Positions 1-12,180 of a stretch of DNA of 64,000 nucleotides are shown piece by piece (the first letter of the stretch is position 1; each line of letters begins with the position of its first letter). Both the position numbers and the translations under genes were made by a program. The notes below the pieces were generated by a model. The model worked only from the letters and a program-made list of their open reading frames with translations, was not told the DNA's origin and did no database searches. Source of the DNA: Taenia hydatigena (Eukaryota > Platyhelminthes > Cestoda > Cyclophyllidea > Taeniidae); NCBI GenBank assembly GCA_036345935.2, contig JADWOT020001718.1, forward strand, positions 108,405 to 172,404, given 5' to 3'.

Positions 1-495
1 GAGCTTTTCCTACAGTGATCGCGCCAGGCATACTAATGTGGCTGCAAAAAAGGTCAGCTGCGAGGGACTACAAATGAATCCAGCTACAATCCATGATGAC
101 CGATGGACGGTAAATCATAAAGAAAGTATAAAAGCTCGAGGCGCATATGTGTGCAAACAAAAAGGCGCATAAATATAAAACACTTTGATAAACAATACCG
201 TTGGCTTGCAGTACTGCCCGGTGTTAGGGTTGCTCAGGATTGAGGAGGTCCGCAAGCTTCTTCACTGTAAAGCTTGGCATGACGAAATTGCCACTACACA
301 GTTCTGTGCCTTTCTTCCGACTAAGTAACTTACTGCATTTTTATGGGTCACATCAATCAGATTCGACAGCCTTAACCTTGCCGAACCAACTACCCTCAAC
401 GAGGTCATGTCATGCTCAATCCTTAAACATGAGTCTGACCCACGAAGAAAAGACAACCAACCGTCGTACGACTTGAATTCATGTTCGCACAGCGG
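1..495. repeat. Dispersed repeat segment a, copy 1
   Basis: This stretch aligns by eye, in the same orientation, with 56735-57255. Shared landmarks are the block around 195-300 (TTTGATAAACAAT, then CTTGCAG, then CACTGTAAAG) and the block around 395-475 (GTCATGTCATGCTCA). Identity looks like roughly 65-70 percent. A CTTGCAG that could be a splice acceptor is kept in both copies, so the ancestor may have held an exon, but no frame stays open in both. No function is seen. The copy may start before the window. Confidence 0.65.
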
Positions 496-1924
496 CAACG
501 AGATCTGGGGAAGCAATGGGGCAATGCACACTACTCCGCAGACTAGGAAGAGTGTTAGAGAGCAAAAGATAAGGAGGGTAAGGATAGAGTATTTACTTAA
601 AAATGTGGCGTTGAAGATTGTAAAAGGTACCAGGAGGTCGCAGGTGAATGCATTAACTGTTTTAACTAAACCATGAAGGATCCATTAAGCAAAAAAATTA
701 ATCCAATTCCCAAATCAGTTGTCAAAACTGGCCCAGAAAGTAATAGCAGCTTCGATAAATGTTCACATTTCTTACACTTTTACAGAGAGCATAATGAACC
801 AAACACACTTACCATCATTTGCAATCTATTTGTCCTTTGGTACAGTTGCATGTTTCAGTAACTGAGTTGCCACGTCACGCAAACAATTGGAAGAAGAAAG
901 GAATAATCTAAAGCCTTTACGTTTGCAGACTTATGGTGGTGGCTTACTGATCACTAGGGGCTTGTGACGGCCAGAGTTTAGCGATGGTTCTGCAGGCCTC
1001 CTAACAAAGCCTCGCCAATGAGGCGCTATTGTGTTTGCCAATCAGACCTCTAATGACTAGCGGCAGTTCTGGTTCATAAAATGCCAAAAATTTGTTATAG
1101 TTTGTATGTGACTCAATTTGGGACCCCTTTTTTCCTTAAAACTATGCCTGCTTTGCTGTCAGAAGACTCACTCATTTTACTCAGGCTTCTGTTGTCCATT
1201 GAATAGCTCGAGAGCACTAGGCGAATAAGTGCGTTTTCTGAGCATTCATCTTCACTTGCATTTCGCAATGATTCACATATTTTTTCAGGGCTTGGTTTAA
1301 TTGTAAAGAAGCAGTGGGAGCAGCGTGAATCCAGAATGCAGATTATGAGGCAATGTATTCAATAACACAATAAAATGAGGCTTGAATAACGACTGCAGCA
1401 CGCCTGTTGGACGGTGGTGCATGATGAGCTCTAGTAGAGGCATACAAAGTCAAAAGTTTGCATTTCATGTAGAAATAATTTGGCGACAACTTGTTTCCGA
1501 TCTGTTGAGCGCATTGAAAATTGCCTGCGTTGGGTGATAAGCACCCACAGTAGGTGTCACCATCCAGTCATTATAAAAAAGAGTTAGTTATTTTTGGTGT
1601 ACATACTGTCAGACAGCTTGTTAGTAAGTCGTTTACGTCTGATGCACTGCCCGCTTTAAACCCTAAAAGGTGTAAGGTCGAATGTTGGGCACAGTTTGAA
1701 ATCACACGCCGATTTTGATTTCGATGACCACACTATGGCCAATCATAGCTCTAATGTTTAACACGGTCACTGTTATGCTCTAAACTTTGAGATTTTTATC
1801 CACGGAAGACAAACGCGACCATGCACGGGAGGAGATAGGTGAAAGTTGAGCCTTGTCATTGTCATTTTTCCTCCTTCTTTATTCCAGCAGCGCAGTTTAC
1901 CGTATCGCTTTGACCATTTTTGAG
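496..1924. other. No gene recognised
   Basis: About 1.4 kb with only short chance frames. No domain, splice-bounded exon or tandem structure was recognised. Confidence 0.5.
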
Positions 1925-2075
1925 GTGAGAGTCCACGCAGGTCGATGCGTCACATGCATGAGCGGTGACGACACTTAACTCATCGAAGCGGTCAGAAGTA
2001 ATGTCTAGCAGGGTTCGGCCCATGTTTTATTTCACTTTTGTGGCTTAATCAGTACCTTACAAACAATGTCTCAAA
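1925..2075. repeat. Dispersed repeat segment b, copy 1
   Basis: Aligns in the same orientation with 50065-50250. Shared strings include GCATGAGC, AATGTCTA, CCATGTT and GGCTTAATCAGTACCTTACA. The last, a 20-base block, is identical in both. Noncoding as far as can be seen. Confidence 0.65.
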
Positions 2076-3889
2076 TACGCTAAACCACATTTCGCACATT
2101 TAGACACAAATCTGATTGTCAGTACGCAGCTCAATGATGCTTTGATTGGCCTCACTCTTACCTAAAAAACCTATTAATTAGTGATGAACTGAACTGGGTT
2201 CTACTAAACGATTTTGTCAGAGAGAGGAAGACCGAGGCAACCGATAAAGTTCTGTCGGGAGAACAAACACCACGGTCCATGGAACACATTTTGTATGCTC
2301 GCAATAGCCATTTCCTTTTTTAACTGATTCATCACTCAGCTGCAGAATTTCAATCATGATTTCCCTCTCATATAAGCATGTGAAGTAACAAATGCTGTTG
2401 AGTTGTAGCTGAAATACAGAAGTAGCCCCAATCAGCCACCGTCATCCAGTAATTCATTGTCGCTTCTGAAGGATCCACCAAGGCCACGAAGAAAAAGCAT
2501 TCGCTAGCCTACTCCAAAAAATCGCCCTCCCTCCTGCTTATACGGCCGTCATTTAAGGTCAGCGTCTAGCGAGAAACGAAGGCCACAACAGATGGCCAGC
2601 TTACTCCCATCCCCTTCCTCCCATCACCATTGTCAAGCTAAATGAAACTCAAGCTCCAGATCGACAATTTTTTGTAAGCATGTAAAATATTAATGGCTGG
2701 CGGATCAATTTGTGAATGTTTTCCTTGCAGCACCAACCACTTCCCAATGGCTGATTGTGTACAATGGCTGTGCCACAAGGCCTCTAAACTATGCCAGTAA
2801 CAATTAACTTAATCTCTACATTTATAATGCATTTTCTAGCCTTGAATTCTACCACTTTTGTCGTCAGTACCACGAACCAGTGAGGTGGGAATGATACCAG
2901 ACAAATGCATTTCAGGTCACAAACGGCAATCGCATCTTGACTCTTAGCCGAATTCGACATCACATATATTGGGTGAAGCAGGAGCAGAAAAAACCCTTGA
3001 AATACTTTTACGGCAACACTAATGCTCTATTCATCATCCTGGCGACAAAAGGGGTGTCTTCAGCCTAAACAAACGAAAGAATACTCGGGTTTACAGAAGG
3101 AAGGTGGTTGAGGTGCAAGCAACCTAGCTTGCTGAGCCAACTAAGGAGAATTCTTCAATTCTATTTGCCAAATTCCTGTCATTCAATTTCTTTATTTCCT
3201 GTGAGCACGTCATATCAAAAAATTGAAGGTAAAAAACCAACTTAGGTTTGTCAAAGAGTTAAGCATGCATTTACGACCATAGAAAAAAGGAAAAGCTTGG
3301 AATCAAAAGTTGGAAATGAGAACGGATAATGTTCTGCTGTGGGGATGAAAGTAATGTCTCCATAAATGGGACCGATTGGATCCTTACACTTGAACTTTCG
3401 ACACTTTGACCACCCTTTGCCTCAGTATTTAAAAACAATGATCAATCCTAGGTGATAATCACAATATGAGATCTGACGGCTCACCAGGATGAACTCCAAC
3501 CTTTTCTAGCGAAAATCATGTTGTTTAAAAGCACGACATTCGGTTAAACATTGCACGGGAGATACTTCAGCGATTGGCGCTCGAGGTATGATTGAAGCTA
3601 CTCAGGTTATGCGTTAACGCGTGTTGTTCTCACAATAACGAATGTTTGATGGCCCGCTACAGCTACCCTGTAAGCATCTAAGGACAGCTGCGTTGTGTAT
3701 TAGGATGGTTTACATCAGTAGTCGTCTAAAAAATCAAAAGAAAGGTCACAGTGTCCATGCCAACATTGCTAGAGATGTGCTTGCATAAAACAAAATGAGT
3801 GGTAGAAGCCAAACATATTAAATAGATGCTCTTGAGTAAGTGTAAGCTGAAAAGACTCACTTCTGATGGCTAATTTACTTTCAGGCGCC
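2076..3889. other. No gene recognised
   Basis: About 1.8 kb of AT-leaning sequence with stops in all frames at short intervals. No recognisable protein, RNA or repeat unit was found. Confidence 0.5.
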
Positions 3890-4035
3890 GCATTGCTAAA
3901 ATTTTTCACTGACTCTCCTTACTTTGTAGCGCTGATTCTGGGACCACATCTTAACCTAACAGAAAAGTCAAAGGTATAACCATTTAATCACTACACACTA
4001 ATAGCTGTCCATCGAACAAGCTCATTTATATCCTT
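3890..4035. repeat. Dispersed repeat segment c, copy 1
   Basis: Aligns in the same orientation with 55860-55985, sharing blocks such as ATTCTGGGACCA, TCTTAACCTA and CTACACACTAATA. In the second locus this segment sits directly on the 3' side of a homeobox pseudogene (minus strand). Copy 1 is therefore probably a scrap of the same homeobox-bearing repeat, with the homeobox part lost or unrecognisable. Confidence 0.6.
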
Positions 4036-4768
4036 AACGCCCGACCAACCAGATTCCTTTTACTTCCGTCATAACCCTCTTCAACTCCTCATTACTCCAA
4101 GCCTTTCAATCCTTCATTTCAGGGACGTCGAAAGGGCAAAAACAGATAGATATCATAGAAATTACGGGTGAATTTTGGTGCCGACACCCGTTCCTCAATG
4201 CGCTACCTTCTGCTCCCGGAATTTACTTGCGTGAGTCATTTCAATAATCCCATAATCCCATTGAAAGGAAGCTATGGCTGGGCGGTTCACGCGTCATTGG
4301 GACGAGTTCTTCAAACTTTGCCTAGTCACGTGTCTAGATGAGTAAGCAATTCAGTTCAGGAATAGAGGGTGGAAACATAGAAAGCAACAAAGGAGGCTAC
4401 ATCACAGCACTGTAGAGAGTCATCCTACAGCGTCCACTTCCAATCCTCTTCTATCCATCTCCACCCTTCCATTCCAGCGACTTCTCATCTCTTCACATCT
4501 ACCCCAATCATTTCCTGTCTCATTCAGTTAAAAATTCATAATACCCAACTCATGCCGAAAAAAAACGCATAGACCACCATTGCCTTTAGTAGTGCAAAAC
4601 AACAATTATTCCAAGCACAGGAGTAGGAGTACGCATCAGAAATGCCCCTTCGTTAGCTCAATAGTAATAACTAGAAGCGGGTCGTTAAGCTCTCATCTAC
4701 CGAGCATGCTCCATCCCCACAGGCGTCTTATGCATTAAATTTAAGTCCGCCTTAATATTTTAATTTGG

Positions 4769-4846
4769 CCTGCCTAATCAACTCGATACAACTGCATGTC
4801 ATGCAAGTTGAGGTCTTCTCTTTCTCGCAGATACTAGGGATCAAAG
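4769..4846. repeat. Partial extra copy of the foldback arm
   Basis: This piece repeats the arm segment at about 5022-5105 in the same orientation: GCCTAATCAACTCGATACAA, then GTTGAGGT, a TCGCAGA block and a GATCAA end. It lies only a few bases outside the left end of the foldback element. It is either a remnant of an earlier insertion or a local duplication of the arm. Confidence 0.6.
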
Positions 4847-4852
4847 CACACA

Positions 4853-5264
4853 TGGTGTACAACAACTTGCTCAATATTCATGCCCCACTGCAAAAGAACT
4901 GTAGCGCGGTACGCACGTCTAAGCTTGACTAAATTAGACTGAGTCAGAATAGGCAAGATTAGCAACCTAGGCTAGATTATAACAATCTCGAGTAAGGCGC
5001 CTTATAAGTTGCTATTTAAAATGACCCGCCTAATCAACTCGATACAACTCAGTTTAAGGAGAGTTGAGGTGTTCACTATAAATCGCGCAGACATTAGAGA
5101 TCAAGGGACGCAGACTAGAAGTAGACCTGGTGACGTCTTGGGAATGAATGGAGAGAAGCTCTCTTGTCTAAGCCTCCTTTCTCATGTGCCACTCCAACGC
5201 ATCTTCGCAGACTGTCTCCTTTGTCGCCTACTGAAATCGTTACACTCACACGCATTGCGCCCTG
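4853..5264 (+). repeat. Left inverted arm of the foldback element
   Basis: Pairs with 6232-6672 on the opposite strand. Alignment is continuous for about 410 bp with small indels and is lost after CTCCTTT-TCGC-TACTG. Confidence 0.75.
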
Positions 5265-6231
5265 CAGGAGACAAATTTTCTTTACAAGGTGCATGAGTCC
5301 TGCCAATTACATGTGCCGAGTCCACTTCAGTCTGAAATAAGTGAGAGTGTAGAGCTACAGGAAGGAAAAAGCAATTAGATGAAGTAAAATCAATTGGCGG
5401 ATGGCTAATAGAATGCTAGCGAAGTGTAGGGTTGAGATAGAATGGCCAAAGAACTAGCCATCTAACTGACGATCAAAGGAGATTTTATTGCGTTCACGAC
5501 AAAAGTGTTGATTCGATCTAGCTCTTTTTGTGAAAAATAAATTCAGGCGACTACTTAAACGACGGAGACAAAGGTAAACAATGCACCATACACGAACTTG
5601 GGCAAACAGACAAAGGCGTAGATACATGGTAAAAATAGAGAGGGTGGTCTAGAGTACAAAACCAGGCAAAGAAATTCTTTACAAAAAGAATATAAGGAGT
5701 AGATAGTGAGATGAGCAAGTGGGAATTCGAGCAGCTTACAAATTACAAAGCAAGAAGTAGGAGCAACGCGCCGACCTTTGCTCCTCAAGGGCTAAATGAA
5801 GGAGTAGAAGTAGGAGATGGAATTGAGGCGAAGTAATGCAGCAAAAAACCAAAACGACAGAAAGAAAGATAGAAAGAGTGATTTAATGGTAACTATAGCA
5901 AAACTTTGTTAAAACAAGATTGGTCTCAGGCAGAGCGTGATTGACTCAGGTCTAGTCTAACTCGTACTATTCTGATCTAGCCATGAATCCGTGCATTACT
6001 TACTCAAATGGCAATCAAGATTGGGACTAGTGGAAAGATGAAAGGGAACCCACAAGGAGGGCACCGGCAGGTGGTGAGATAGGAAGGAAAGGTGAGAGAA
6101 GCTCAAAGGAGGTAGAGGAGCGAGATGTTCTAGTGGCACTAAAGTGGGAAAATAAGGTACGAAGCTAAATTGTAGGAATTGTTCGCTCCTCTTTTCCTTA
6201 TGTATTTTATGCAAGGAGCACAGACGGTATG

Positions 6232-6672
6232 GCATTAGGTAAGACGCAATACCTGTAAGTGCATAGAGCGCAGTATGCGAAAAAGGAGACACTCGCCGAA
6301 GATGCGTTGGAGTGTCACATGAGAGAGGAGGCGTAGACAAGAGAGCTTCTCTCCATTCATTCCCAAGACGTCATTAGGTCTACTTCTAGTCAGCGTGCCT
6401 TGATCTCTAATGTCTGCGCGACTTATAGTGAACACCTCAACTCTCAATGGAATGAGTTGTGTCGAGTTGATTAGGCGATTCATTTTAAATGGCAACGTGT
6501 AAGGCGCCTTACTCGAGCTCGTCATAATCCAGCCTAGGTCGCTAACCTTGCTTATTCTGACTCAGTCTAATTTAGTCAAGCTTAGACGTGGGTACCGCGC
6601 TGCAGATCTTCAGCAGTGGGAAATGGACATTTCCCAGTAAGACACGATTATTGAGCAAGTTGTTGTGCACCA
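6232..6672 (-). repeat. Right inverted arm of the foldback element
   Basis: Reverse-complement partner of the left arm. Near its outer end it carries about 30 bp absent from the left arm (around 6613-6650), so the arms have diverged since insertion. Confidence 0.75.
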
Positions 6673-7929
6673 GCAGTTTTCTCGATGCTGCTGCTTGTTT
6701 GGAATTTGAGACGTGAAAAGTAAGTGCGGCACAGCAAGCGTAGTGCAGGATTGAATTTTGGTTTAGGGAACCGACAAAACACCCCTAAAGATTGCTATTG
6801 GGTTAACAAAATGGCTTTTCTGATGCGAATGATAATGGCGGTGCATTCGCCATCGATAGGAGCAAAGTAATAAGGATTTTAAGCAGAAAGAGACAAAGGA
6901 ATGGTAAAAATTGAGGCATAGAGATAAGTAGTCGTGCGTATGGATCTGTAGTGCAGTGTTCCTCATTTCATCCTTACTTTCTCTCATCCTTTTCTACACT
7001 GATTTATTCTTCCACCCACCTAGCTATGTGAGTGAGTGAAATATAAAGGAACTAGCTTAGTGAAAAACATTTAACTTTTTCGAATGACACACTAGAAGAA
7101 GCTTATCACAGTCTTTTTTCTATGCAATTTACACTGGATACCAGATGTGATAATATTGAATCGACGTGCGCAAACAAAGTAAAGAATGAGAGTAGCATAC
7201 GGATGGATCGTGGGTAAGAAGGAAGGGGAAGCAGGAGCATGTATGGAAAGAGCGAATCACCTGCATAATACTATCAAGGAGAAAGGAAGACAAGTGTTTG
7301 GGAAGCATGAATTAGCTTCCTGCTCTCTCAAACAATCTATTCTTAAGACTGCACTTCCTGATTTACTCTAATCGGCTTTACTTTCTTTGTCCCATGTTCT
7401 CACACAGCCGCATCCTCACTGCTCAAATCCAATCCACTTTATCTTTGCTATGAGTGCACGAGTCTCTCCTTATTTTCACATTTTTCTTTGTTTCTGTATA
7501 CTCTCAACTCTTCTTGCTAATATAGACAATTTGAATTTCGGTTACACCTACATTGACAGATTTTATAACAAGAAATGTTGCATGTTTTAAAAAGAAGTAA
7601 GCTACCAAATCTTAATTGTCAGCAATTCTCGATCAAAAGAGGTAAAAGAGAACGCGTCTCTGAAGCCGAGTGTCCCAGCTTTCCTTGTCCCGATCGACAC
7701 CCTACGCATCGGCCACACCTGCGTTGTCCGAATTTAAAACGAGAACTGCCGTAACTTTCTTTGCCAAAACGGAATTCCTACATAACAGACGCGCAAAAAT
7801 TAAAAACCGGAATGTTGAGTTTTAGTTTTGACTGGTTCTGGATCAAAAGGGAGAGAAGAGTTTTGCTCTATACACTTGTTGGAAGCATTTACAGAATAAA
7901 ATTGGTTTATGGCTCGCGGAGGTATCCGA
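6673..7929. other. No gene recognised
   Basis: AT-rich sequence with short chance frames. A 67-codon frame at 7387-7590 is low-complexity and shows no splice context. Its 3' end leads into the minus copy of the palindromic repeat. Confidence 0.45.
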
Positions 7930-9215
7930 CTGTTTGAGTGTAGGTTATCAATTGTCTGTGTCAAACTAGGCGCTCTCATCATCGGCCAAACCTTACTTTT
8001 TGCAATTTGGTTTGAGAGCTGCCGCAAGTAACTACTAAATGATTTCAGCTGCTAAATTACAATTCTGATCGATTCTGGATCTAAGTAATCAGAATATAAC
8101 GGAGCTCTATATGTTTGCGTTAGTTTGGCTTCCTTCGCCAAAATAGTCCACTTAACTGTCGTCCAGGTCCAAATTTTTGCTGCACAACTTGAGGAACATT
8201 GCAGCTACCAGCGACGAAAGAAACAGCTGAGTACACGATCGAATAATTATAGGTGGACAACCAAGAAAGTGGATCTCAGCTATGTACTTAAGCTAGCCTA
8301 GTTTACGTATTAAAATCATTCGCATTAAATTGTGTTCATTTCTATGCATTAAATGTCGTACAATCGAACTGCACTTCGCTGAGACGCAAGTAACCCAACA
8401 TTTAAGGCCTAATCCTAATTATTGTTGGATTGGGATGAACCAATTATGCGGCAGTGTGATGCCCATTCACCCTGGCTGTTTGTTAATGCACACTCTTGGT
8501 AGAGCCGCATGACACCAAGTGCCACAGTTTCAGAGGAGACCTACGTTTTTTGTGCCACACAAGATAACTGTCGGGGCCTTATTGGAATAACTTTAAGGCC
8601 AATGTAAGAAATACCTAGAGCAGAGAGTACTCAGGCTAATTTGGCGCTTTTCCACCCATGTTATGCCTTATGCTTACATTGATCAAGGCTACCAGTACAA
8701 ATCTGATAGCATTCTGACCTCTCCGATGGCGGTCGAACGCGGTGAGCAGCTCTTTCGTAAACAAATCCTTTTTTCGCCTTGCCCTGAAGGCTTCTAGTTC
8801 AACCCTAAAGCTATTAAATAACTTAAATTGACCAAGATTTTAACGTAGTTGAGAGATATGCGTGCCATAAAAAATTGTATGAAACGATTTCACTGCGCAT
8901 TAACGACTAATATCTTGGATAAACAGCAAAGCAACTGACTAGTAAATAGTTGTTGTTAGTTTATGCACGACAAGTGTGGTAAAGAATCATAAAATGGAAT
9001 TTATTATTACCTGAGTTACATGTAAAGTGACGCCAAAGGCAGAATTCTAACCCTGAATCGCTAGGTAGAGGACTCGTGATTAGCCAATTATGCTCCAGTC
9101 AGACGCGACACGTTCCAGTGAAATTCATGCCTCTCCTGCCAAAATCACGACATTTTAGTGCATCAAAGGACCCAATTTACCAAAGAGGTGGAAAGCAGTC
9201 ACCGCGGAGTCACCT
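7930..9215 (-). repeat. 1.7-kb-class dispersed repeat, inverted copy
   Basis: The reverse complement of this block aligns with about 10910-12180 over its whole length. Landmarks are GACTGCTTTCCACCTC at the inner end, AGAATTCTGCCTTTG, AGAAGCCTTCA..GGCAAGGCGA, TAGGTCTCCTC.GAAACTG, TTGGACCTG and ACTATTTTGGCGAA. No frame is conserved between copies, and small indels break frame throughout. Origin unknown; no LTR, poly(A) tail or terminal inverted repeat of the element itself was identified. Confidence 0.75.
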
Positions 9216-9275
9216 CGGACTCACTTGATGCAGAGTGGACGGATTCGTCAATGGCACTGTCACTCGAAATGTTGA

Positions 9276-9880
9276 CTATTTGTGCGCCTTCCTTGGATGT
9301 CGGAGGACATACAATACACAAAACGGTTGAATAATGGAATGAAAACAGGATTTAGCCCCAAAGTCATCGTCACGGACATGGCAATGCAAATACGCCGTGA
9401 GTAGTCCTGTGGCCATGGGAGACTGCAGAGTAGCATTGACGTAGCAATCGCTGTCATAGTTCTTGAATCCCAAATTAAGCTCGGGGGCCTTTGTTTTCTT
9501 GCAATGGTCTATGGGTCATCATAGCTTTGCTCAGGCATTGCAGAGGAGGAACGCCCAAATAAGTCTCTACACTGCAAAATTATGCGATAATTATTTAATG
9601 TTTAGGCAGTGACAAGGTGTAAGTTCGAAAACAAATTACTTTTTTTACTTACTCATAAGGTATACGACCCAAACAATCTGCCTCTGTTTTGTCCTTACAG
9701 TTCAATTTGGTGTGTTCTGCACAGCATCCATCCAAGTCATATGACCATCGATCCAATCTCGCCTTGGGTATATCAGAATTTGGAAGAGCGACTTCATCTG
9801 GGTATTTCAAATAGTAGCTGCTTGTCCCTTTTTCAGATTTCGTGCAAACATATGCGATCTGGAATGCCTCATTTTCCTTA
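9276..9880 (-). pseudogene. Ubiquitin-specific-protease-like relic
   Basis: Minus strand, two pieces. The first (about 9880-9653) is an open block rich in charged residues and cysteines that ends at a strong donor (GTAAGT, 9652-9647). After an 80-nt gap with ATTTTGCAG as acceptor, the second piece starts at 9571 and reads VETYLGVPPLQC on to QENKGP, then meets a stop. Shifting frame by one base at the C/G run 9483-9487 continues as LGFKNYDSDCYVNATLQS, which resembles the catalytic Cys box of C19 ubiquitin hydrolases (G-L-x-N-x-G-N-T-C-Y-x-N-A-x-L-Q). Cys, Tyr, Asn, Ala, Leu and Gln are kept; the usual Gly-Asn before the Cys is lost. The reading ends at a stop at 9276, so no His box exists. It lies in the loop between two inverted repeats. 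Family call is moderate; decay is clear if the call is right. Confidence 0.45.
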
Positions 9881-10424
9881 CTGATCAGTGTTGGCAAGAG
9901 TAGCAGCTAGCGAGATGCTTTGTGGTACCTTTAGATTGTGTACTAGTGACCACATACTCCTGCCATGGATAAATGCCATGAGTTCACTCCTCCACTACAA
10001 TTCCTCTGAAGGTTGTATGGGTGCGTTTTACCCATAAAAATCTGGGAGGCGGGAAAGTGCTCTGTGAGAACAATTGAAACTCGTGGCATTAATGCGTGTT
10101 CACAAGCGCTTGTTGCGTGTATTACCCAAAGGAAAGCGGCTAATTATCTACGGCAAATGCTTAGGTCACACTAAGTTCAGTTCGATCGTATAAAAGCAGA
10201 TGGCTGTCGTGTTTCCTTAAAGATGCCACCAAACACAAAAGTAACTCTGTTAGGTCATCGTTTTTATGGCCTACACTTAGATCATTTTGGTTACCACGTG
10301 ATTAGCCTTATTGAGGAACAGAGGAATGAAATCAATAGCTGCCCCTCAATTTTAATGGGATAAAATTCTGTACAGATCTCACAGAATGCTAATGAATCTT
10401 AGAACTGTTTCGAACATGCATATT

Positions 10425-12180
10425 TCAATCTGTTGCGTGTTTTCCATTTTCGAATTATCACTTTAAAATGCATACGAAACACGCGGTTTTGATATGGCTA
10501 GGATTGCTTTCACTTACTATGCTACTTCGTAGGTACACATTTGTGCAAAGGACTGCCGATTATGCGATATAGCATTGCCAAACGATAATTAATGCAGGCT
10601 ATACCTGTAGTGGGGCCGGAAAGATCAAGTTCTAGACTTGAATGCGAAGTAGTATTTGAGAAGAATGGAGAAGAGACGTTGTTATCGCATTTTGTTTGTT
10701 GACGGAAATGGAAAAGACGGAACTAAAAAATTTACTAAATATGGACACACGCGCATGTTCAGTGCCAGATTTTATTCTAACGGGGTTTTAAAACTTAATT
10801 ATTTGGCCCTGTATGTTAAAAGTAATACATCACTTATCGTTTAAGATCAAAAATAAATATATGTGGTGTTCGTACTTTTATGACACTTACCAACCGCCAA
10901 TTGCCTGTTTCGTTAAGTGAGACAAGTCTTTAAGTTAATTAAATTGCTCGTCATTTTAGAGGTCATCAGCAGTAACTGCTTTCCACTTCGTTGGTAAAGT
11001 AAATCCATCGCTTTGCTATAATGTAGTGGTTTTTGGCGAGAATAAGCCGTGTTTTTCAAGATTTATCTTACTTACTGGAAGTCGCCCAGTAGAAATAAAT
11101 TTGAGGGACATGAATAACACCGGAACAAATCGGGTCTGATTCGAGCATAATTTGCTAATCACGAGTGCTTTAAGGTGTGATTCGAAATGAGAATTCTGCC
11201 TTTGACATTACTTTACGCATAATTTAGGTAAGAATAAACCGCATTTTATTATTTCTCGTCATAACTAGCAACAGCTATTTACTAGACAACTAAATTTTCC
11301 TGCTTTTTCTTATGAATTTAATAATTAATGCACAGTAAAATTGCTCTATACGAATTGTTATAGCACCTACACTTGTAAACTGCGTATAAAGAGCTAAAGG
11401 GTTATGGATGGAAGCCTTCAAGGCAAGGCGAGACAAGGATTGAATTAAGAAAGAGCTGCCCACCGTATTCCACCGCCATTGAGAGGTTGGGACGGTATTG
11501 GATTTTTGCGGTAATACAATGAGTTCTTGACTGTTACATTGCTACGGTGCCATAATCTTAGGTCTCCTCCGAAACTGCAACATTTTGTGCCGTGCAGCTG
11601 CACTAAGAGTGTACATTTACAAACAGAGAGAGCACGGACATTACAATGCATCATATTTTGTTTATTCCAATCCGTGATTAATTAAGATTAGGTATCAAAT
11701 GTTCGGCTACTTCCGCTCTAGTAGGGTGCAGTATAATCATAAGCCGTTTGATTCTTGGAAATGAACGCAATATAATGCGGTTGATTTTAATACGAAAAAT
11801 GGGATAGCATCAGCACATAGCTCAGATCAGCACATGGCTAAGCTCTTTTTTTCTAATTTTTCACATACAATCGTTCAATTTTGTGCTCGGCTGTTTCTTC
11901 CATCTCTCTTGGCTGGGGTATACCCGTGTCGTGCAATAAAATTTAGACCTGGTCGGCAATCAAGCGGTCTATTTTGGCGAAAAAGCTGAACTAACGCAAT
12001 CAATAGATCTGAGTTATTTTCCGTTTGTTTAAATCTACATCCTATCAGAATTGCAACAAAAGTTTACCCCATTTAATAAGTTCGTAGGGCCATTATCCAA
12101 TCAAATTGTAACAGGTAGGTTAGAGCCACTGATAAGAGCGCTTAAGTTAACACTGATAAATGATAATGTCCAAACGCCCA
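10425..12180 (+). repeat. 1.7-kb-class dispersed repeat, direct copy
   Basis: The longest copy seen in the window. Its first part (10425-11460) matches 37360-38415 in the same orientation: GATAATTAATG.AGGCTATACCTG, GGTCATCAGC.GTAACT and GAATTCTGCCTTTGACA or close variants. Its later part matches the inverse copy at 7930-9215. No long open frame; candidate frames at 10656-10844 and 11445-11654 are not kept in the other copies. Confidence 0.75.

Larger units (their letters stand above)
4853..6672. mobile_element. Foldback element with long terminal inverted repeats
   Basis: The left arm (about 4853-5264) reappears as its reverse complement at about 6232-6672. Both arms share CAACAACTTGCTCAATA, GCGCGGTAC, GTCTAAGCTTGACTAAATTAG, ACTGAGTCAGAATA and the segment with AACGCATCTTCG. 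Arms are about 410 bp and look 75-80 percent alike. The spacer (5265-6231) has no open frame long enough for a transposase, so this looks like a non-autonomous, inactive DNA element. No clear target-site duplication was found, and the outer ends (TGGTG..CACCA) are only approximate. Short frames inside are chance frames of arm DNA and cannot be supported as genes. Confidence 0.75.

Noticed and set aside
5996..6525. Two overlapping minus-strand frames of about 100 codons.
   Set aside because: They lie in the foldback element's spacer and arm and read repeat DNA without any transposase motif.
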